From positions 62,001 through 126,000 of the forward strand of contig NZ_JADQBF010000013.1 in assembly GCF_016278775.1 (NCBI RefSeq): DNA of 64,000 nucleotides. Reading direction: 5' to 3'. This DNA is from Demequina sp. Lineage in GTDB: Bacteria > Actinomycetota > Actinomycetes > Actinomycetales > Demequinaceae. Numbering within the stretch: the first letter of the stretch is position 1; every line of letters begins with the position of its first letter. The position numbers and the translations under genes were made by a program. Of the stretch, positions 59,415 through 64,000 are shown in pieces. The notes below the pieces were generated by a model. That model searched no databases and was not told where the DNA came from. It saw nothing but the letters and a program-made list of their open reading frames with translations.

Positions 59415-62072
59415 TCAGTGCCCCGCAACGCGCCAATTGGTCCCACGGCCCACGTTGACGTCGAGTGGTAGGGAAAGGGATCCTGCACCCGCCATCTCCT
59501 CGCGAAGAATGGCCTCCACGTCGTCGGCCTCGCCGGGGGCGGCCTCGATCACCAACTCGTCGTGCACCTGCAGAATCTGACGTGACCGGAGGCCCTCCGC
59601 CGCCAGCCGTTGGTCCACGGCCAGCATGGCGCGCTTGATGAGGTCTGCGGCGCTCCCCTGAATCGGCGCGTTGAGGGCCATGCGTTCGGCCATGTCCCGA
59701 CGCTGCTTGTTCGGTGAAGTGAGGTCGGGCAGGTACCGGCGGCGGCCAAAAATCGTTTCGGTGTAGCCGTCGGCAGTGGCCTGCTTGACCACGCCGGTCA
59801 GGTAGGAGCGCACCGATCCGAACCGCGCGAAGTAGTCATCCATGAGGGCCTGTGCCTCGCCCACCGCGAGTCCCAACTGCCTCGCCAACCCAAACGCAGA
59901 CAATCCGTATGCCAGCCCATACGACATGGCCTTGATCTGGGACCTCATCTCGGGCGTGACGCCCTCGGGGGGCACACCGAACACGCGGGAGCCCACGAAG
60001 CGGTGGAGGTCCTCCCCTGCCCTAAACGCGTCGATCAGGGCCTGGTCTCCGCTCAGGTGCGCCATGATCCGCATCTCGATCTGGCTGTAGTCGGCCGTCA
60101 CCAGCGTCTCGTATCCATCGCCGACCACGAAGGCCTCGCGGATCCGGTGGCCTTCGTCAGTGCGGATCGGGATGTTCTGCAGGTTCGGATCGCGAGACGA
60201 CAGCCGCCCGGTGGAGGCGACCGTCTGGGAAAACGTGGTGTGGATGCGCCCATCCTCGCGCACGGCGTCCCTCAAGGTCTGGATGATCTGAGCGAGCTTG
60301 GTCGCATCACGGTGCGCCAGCAGTGCCTCGAGGAACGGATGGGGGTACTTCTCGTAGAGATCGGCGAGCGATGCCGCGTCTGTGGTGTACCCGGTCTTGA
60401 TCTTCTTGGTCTTTGGCATGCCGAGTTGATCGAAAAGCACCTCTTGGAGCTGCTTGGGGGAACCGAGATTCACGGTCGAGCCGATGGAGCTATGCGCGTT
60501 GTCCGCGGCGAGTTCCGCGCGCTTCAGCGCCGCGGAGGAAAGCTCCTCAAGGTGACCGCCATCGACGGCGACCCCCGCGGATTCCATGCCCCACAGTGTC
60601 TGAACCAAAGGGATTTCCATGTCGCGGTACAGGCCGGTCATGTGCCGATCTTCGACGTCAGCCCGCAAGACGGGGGCCAGGCGCGCCACCAGCAGGGCCT
60701 GCCTGGCCGACTCTTCTACCTCCGATGAGCCGAGCCCCAACTCGAGTTGGCCGGAGGCCGCCTCCACTGGACGCACACCGAGATACCGCTCCGCCACGTC
60801 GGCCAGCTCGAGTCTGCCCTGTGCGGGGTTGGCCAGATACGCGGCCAACTGAGTGTCGTCGGCGACGCCGCTCAGAGTGAAACCCCGCGACGCCAAGGCG
60901 TGGAGCGCACTCTTCGCGCCGTGGAAGACCTTGGAGACCGAGGAGTCCGCCAACCACCGCCCGAGCGCCGCGTCTCCCGCCTCGTCGAGAGACCCGAGGT
61001 CGAGACCCCACGCCCCTGACTCCGTCGCGACGCCGAGCGCCCAGGCGTCACCCGTCCCACCCCACAGGTGCAGTGCCACCGTTCCGGTGAGTGCCACGAC
61101 GTCCGCCACTGCGGCGGGCGCATGCACTGGCGTCTCGTCAGGCGCGGCCTGCTGGGACGCGTCATCCGAGTCGTTCGCCGGCGTCAGCGCAAGCAACCGG
61201 GCCCTCAATCCGCGGAACTGCAACGCGTCGCACACCTCGTGCACAGCTGCGGCATCGGCGCCCTTGAGGCGGAGCTCGTCGAGAGACTTCTCCACCTCAA
61301 GGTCGGTGAGCAAGTGGTTGAGTTCGCGGTTCAGACGCACCTGATCCAGATTCGCGCGCAGGCTCTCGCCTGCCTTGCCTGGCACGTCCTCTGCCGACGC
61401 GAGGATGCCGTCCAGGCCGTCGTACGTCGCGATCCACTTGGCTGCCGTCTTGGGGCCAACACCTGGCACGCCAGGCAGGTTGTCAGACGTCTCCCCCACC
61501 AGAGCCGCAAGTTCAGGGTAGCGATGTGGCGGAACTGCGTACTTTTCTTCAACTGAGGCTGGGGTGAACTCGACAAGATCACTCACACCCTTGCGCGGGT
61601 ACAGCAGGGTGACGTCCTCCGTCACCAACTGAATGGTGTCCCTATCGCCTGACACGACGAGCACTTCCATGCCCGCCTCGCGGCCCATACGGGCGTACGT
61701 CGCCAAGAGGTCGTCCGCCTCGAAGTCCTCCTTGTCGACCGCCACCACCCCCAGCGCATCGAGCACCTCTCTCATGAGGGGTACCTGAGGCTCGAAGTCG
61801 GGAGGCGTCTCGTCCCGAGTGCCCTTGTACGAGGGAAGTCTTCTGGTTCGGAACGTCCCCCCTGGAAGGTCGAACGCCACCGCAACGTGCGTCGGCTTGC
61901 GGTCGTTCAAGAGCGTCGCAAGCATCGCCGTGAAGCCATAGACAGCGTTGGTCGGCGCGCCCGTCGATGTCGCGAAGTTCTCCACCGGCAACGCAAAGAA
62001 TGCGCGGAATGCCATCGACAATCCGTCGACGAGCAGAAGTCTGTCCTTGGCCGATTCGCTCACAGATGCCAA
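59415..62072 (-). CDS. polA: DNA polymerase I
   Basis: 5'-3' exonuclease N-terminus; polymerase motifs SRDPNLQNIPIRT, TADYSQIEMRIMAHLSGD, AMSYGLAYGLSAFGLA and LQVHDELVIEA. Confidence 0.97.
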   Translation of the reverse strand: MASVSESAKDRLLLVDGLSMAFRAFFALPVENFATSTGAPTNAVYGFTAMLATLLNDRKPTHVAVAFDLPGGTFRTRRLPSYKGTRDETPPDFEPQVPLMREVLDALGVVAVDKEDFEADDLLATYARMGREAGMEVLVVSGDRDTIQLVTEDVTLLYPRKGVSDLVEFTPASVEEKYAVPPHRYPELAALVGETSDNLPGVPGVGPKTAAKWIATYDGLDGILASAEDVPGKAGESLRANLDQVRLNRELNHLLTDLEVEKSLDELRLKGADAAAVHEVCDALQFRGLRARLLALTPANDSDDASQQAAPDETPVHAPAAVADVVALTGTVALHLWGGTGDAWALGVATESGAWGLDLGSLDEAGDAALGRWLADSSVSKVFHGAKSALHALASRGFTLSGVADDTQLAAYLANPAQGRLELADVAERYLGVRPVEAASGQLELGLGSSEVEESARQALLVARLAPVLRADVEDRHMTGLYRDMEIPLVQTLWGMESAGVAVDGGHLEELSSAALKRAELAADNAHSSIGSTVNLGSPKQLQEVLFDQLGMPKTKKIKTGYTTDAASLADLYEKYPHPFLEALLAHRDATKLAQIIQTLRDAVREDGRIHTTFSQTVASTGRLSSRDPNLQNIPIRTDEGHRIREAFVVGDGYETLVTADYSQIEMRIMAHLSGDQALIDAFRAGEDLHRFVGSRVFGVPPEGVTPEMRSQIKAMSYGLAYGLSAFGLARQLGLAVGEAQALMDDYFARFGSVRSYLTGVVKQATADGYTETIFGRRRYLPDLTSPNKQRRDMAERMALNAPIQGSAADLIKRAMLAVDQRLAAEGLRSRQILQVHDELVIEAAPGEADDVEAILREEMAGAGSLSLPLDVNVGRGTNWRVAGH

Positions 62073-62082
62073 CCTATCCCCT

Positions 62083-62490
62083 ATGACTGACAGCGCAGCA
62101 GCAGGCTATGCCAACCTTGGCGGGCTCATCGACCGCCTTCACATGACCGTCACCGAGGTCACGCCAAGCAGGGCGGTAGCGACGATGCCGGTGGAGGGCA
62201 ACACGCAGCCATATGGATTGCTCCACGGCGGGGCTTCAGCGGCATTGGCGGAGACCGTCGCGTCGCTCGCCGCGGCCGCCCACGCCGGCCCCGGCCGAAT
62301 GGCGGTGGGGGTCGACCTCAACATCACGCATCATCGTGCAAAGACCAGCGGTGATGTCCGTGCCGTGGCCACGTCGTTGCGCCTGGGAAGGAGCGCCGCC
62401 ACCTACGACATCGCGGTCGTCGACGAGGACGGCGAACGCATCGCCACGGCACGCCTCACGTGCTTGATTCGCGACCGCCAGGCCACATAG
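62083..62490 (+). CDS. PaaI-family hotdog thioesterase
   Basis: NTQPYGLLHGGASAALAETVASLAA...VGVDLNITHHRAKTSGDVRAVA. Confidence 0.92.
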   Translation: MTDSAAAGYANLGGLIDRLHMTVTEVTPSRAVATMPVEGNTQPYGLLHGGASAALAETVASLAAAAHAGPGRMAVGVDLNITHHRAKTSGDVRAVATSLRLGRSAATYDIAVVDEDGERIATARLTCLIRDRQAT

Positions 62491-62540
62491 CGGAAACATC
62501 CATGGGTTACATTGTTCCGCAACCACCTGGGAGGGCACCA

Positions 62541-63704
62541 GTGAAGAGATCACTTGACACCCGTGTTGTGTTGCGAGCGCTCGTCGTGTTTCTTGTCGCG
62601 GCCGTTGCGGTGACGTGGGTGCTTTCTGCCCAGTCTGCCGCCACCCCGGACCCCGTCACTGTGGCGAGCGCCGTGTCCGCCGACGCCGCCGCTGGTGATG
62701 CGGTCACTGGCCAAGCAGGCACGGCTGAGCCCAGTGTCTCCAGCGAGGTCGCACCAACACCCGAGCAGACGGCCGTCTCTGACTCGCAGTCGCGAGTGCT
62801 CCAAAACGTGTTCAACGGTGTCGTCTTTGGGCTCATGCTTGCCCTCGCATCCGTCGGCCTGTCCCTCATCTATGGGACAACCGGCCTCAGCAACTTCGCG
62901 CACGGTGAGCAGGTCTCCCTCGGCGCGATGCTCGCCTACTTCTTCGCCACCGATCAGCCCGTCGGCATTCCCCTGACGCCCCTCAAGTTTGTGATCGGGT
63001 GGCCGCTGTGGATGGCCGCCATCGCCGCGATCATCTTGGCCGGCGCTTCCGGCTGGGTCCAGGACCGATTCCTGTGGGGCAAGCTCCGCAAACGCGGAGT
63101 CGGCATCGTTCAACAGATGATCGTGTCGATCGGTCTCTCGCTTGCCTTGCTGAACTTCCTTCAGTGGTGGATCGGCCCGAATCGCATTCGGCTCAGCAAG
63201 TCGATCGAGGTCCGTCACCAAGTGGGGCCCATTCAGGTGGGCAACATCACGTTGATGTCGATCGCCATTGCGGCGATCGTCCTCATCGCCGTCGCCATAT
63301 TCCTGCAGCGAACGCGCCTGGGTCGTGCGACGCGCGCGGTGTCGGACAACCGCGCACTCGCAGCGGCCTCCGGCATCAAGGTGGACTTCATCATTCGCTT
63401 GGTCTGGGTCATGGCCGTCAGCCTTGCCGCCCTCGGCGGAATCCTGATGGCGCTGTACGACAATGGCACCAAGTTCGATATCGGCGCCAAACTCCTGCTG
63501 CTGATGTTCGCTGCCGTCACGCTCGGGGGGTTGGGCCAGGCATATGGCGCCCTTGCGGGCTCGCTCGTGATCGGCGTCGTCGTGGAAACGTCGACGCTGT
63601 GGCTCGGTCCAGACCTCAAGTACGCGACGGCGCTCGCGATCCTTATCCTCGTGCTTCTCGTGAGACCGCAAGGAATACTCGGACGAGCGGAAAGGGTGGG
63701 CTAG
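62541..63704 (+). CDS. Branched-chain amino-acid ABC transporter permease (LivH type)
   Basis: GTG start with GGGAGGG SD; VFNGVVFGLMLALASVGLSLIYGTTGLSNFAHGE and ALGGLGQAYGALAGSLVIGVVVE-type motifs. Confidence 0.93.
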   Translation: MKRSLDTRVVLRALVVFLVAAVAVTWVLSAQSAATPDPVTVASAVSADAAAGDAVTGQAGTAEPSVSSEVAPTPEQTAVSDSQSRVLQNVFNGVVFGLMLALASVGLSLIYGTTGLSNFAHGEQVSLGAMLAYFFATDQPVGIPLTPLKFVIGWPLWMAAIAAIILAGASGWVQDRFLWGKLRKRGVGIVQQMIVSIGLSLALLNFLQWWIGPNRIRLSKSIEVRHQVGPIQVGNITLMSIAIAAIVLIAVAIFLQRTRLGRATRAVSDNRALAAASGIKVDFIIRLVWVMAVSLAALGGILMALYDNGTKFDIGAKLLLLMFAAVTLGGLGQAYGALAGSLVIGVVVETSTLWLGPDLKYATALAILILVLLVRPQGILGRAERVG

Positions 63705-63708
63705 ACCA

Positions 63709-64000
63709 TGGGAGACCTTTTCATTGACGTCGTGCGAGAAGCCTTCACTCCCACCACGGCGGCCTTTGCACTCGCGGCCGTCGGCCTCAACTTCCACTTC
63801 GGCCTGACCGGCCTGCTCAACATGGGCCAGGCGGGTTTCATGCTGCTCGGCATGTATGGCTTCGCCATCACCATCCGCGAAGGAGGGCCCATCTGGCTGG
63901 GCGTCATCGTGGCGCTTGTCCTTGCCATGGTCTTCGGACTGCTCCTCGGCTGGCCCACCCTGAAGCTTCGGGGAGACTATCTCGCGATCGTGACGATTGC
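63709..64000 (+). CDS. Branched-chain amino-acid ABC transporter permease (LivM type), truncated at window end
   Basis: MGDLFIDVVREAFTPTTAAFALAAVGLNFHFGLTGLLNMGQAGFMLLGMYGFA...GWPTLKLRGDYLAIVTI; open at position 64000. Not in the supplied ORF list. Confidence 0.92.

Noticed and set aside
62491-62519. CGGAAACA...TTGTTCCG imperfect inverted repeat upstream of livH
   Set aside because: Needs an indel to pair and has no recognised regulator consensus; likely chance.

Overview
The window is a gene-dense, high-GC actinobacterial chromosome segment. Its gene order resembles Micrococcales; a Demequina/Cellulomonas-like source is a guess. Content is mostly housekeeping. From start to end: a thiolase/fabG/MaoC-hydratase/acyl-CoA ligase block; anaerobic RNR (nrdD-nrdG); a DHODH-like protein; a GGDEF protein; a DEAD-box helicase; an MFS transporter; a Pit phosphate transporter diverging from a collagen-like lipoprotein; a rifampin ADP-ribosyltransferase (arr); PPDK with its DUF299 regulator; an AKR/UbiA/E2-like/orphan block; one tRNA-Pro(GGG); the der-cmk-tyrA-aroH-rluB-scpB-scpA-parA-xerD block; ctaB; tkt-pgi-zwf-opcA-pgl; rbpA; secG-tpiA-pgk-gap; whiA-yvcK-rapZ-uvrC; uvrA; uvrB; coaE; rpsA; pfkA; polA; and livH-livM. 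I see no CRISPR array, prophage or transposon. The most interesting material is regulatory. (1) A GGGACC-WW-GGTCCC-like palindrome lies 22-24 nt upstream of TANNNT -10-like hexamers at nrdD, gap and (degenerate) ppdK, and also lies between pit and the collagen-like gene. This resembles a DosR/DevR-type anaerobic regulon. (2) Two NrdR-like boxes spaced exactly 32 bp apart overlap the nrdD promoter. (3) A perfect actinobacterial SOS box precedes uvrA. (4) A CsoR/CstR-like operator precedes a YgaP-TM-like gene. Protein calls come from recognising family motifs by eye; no database search was run.
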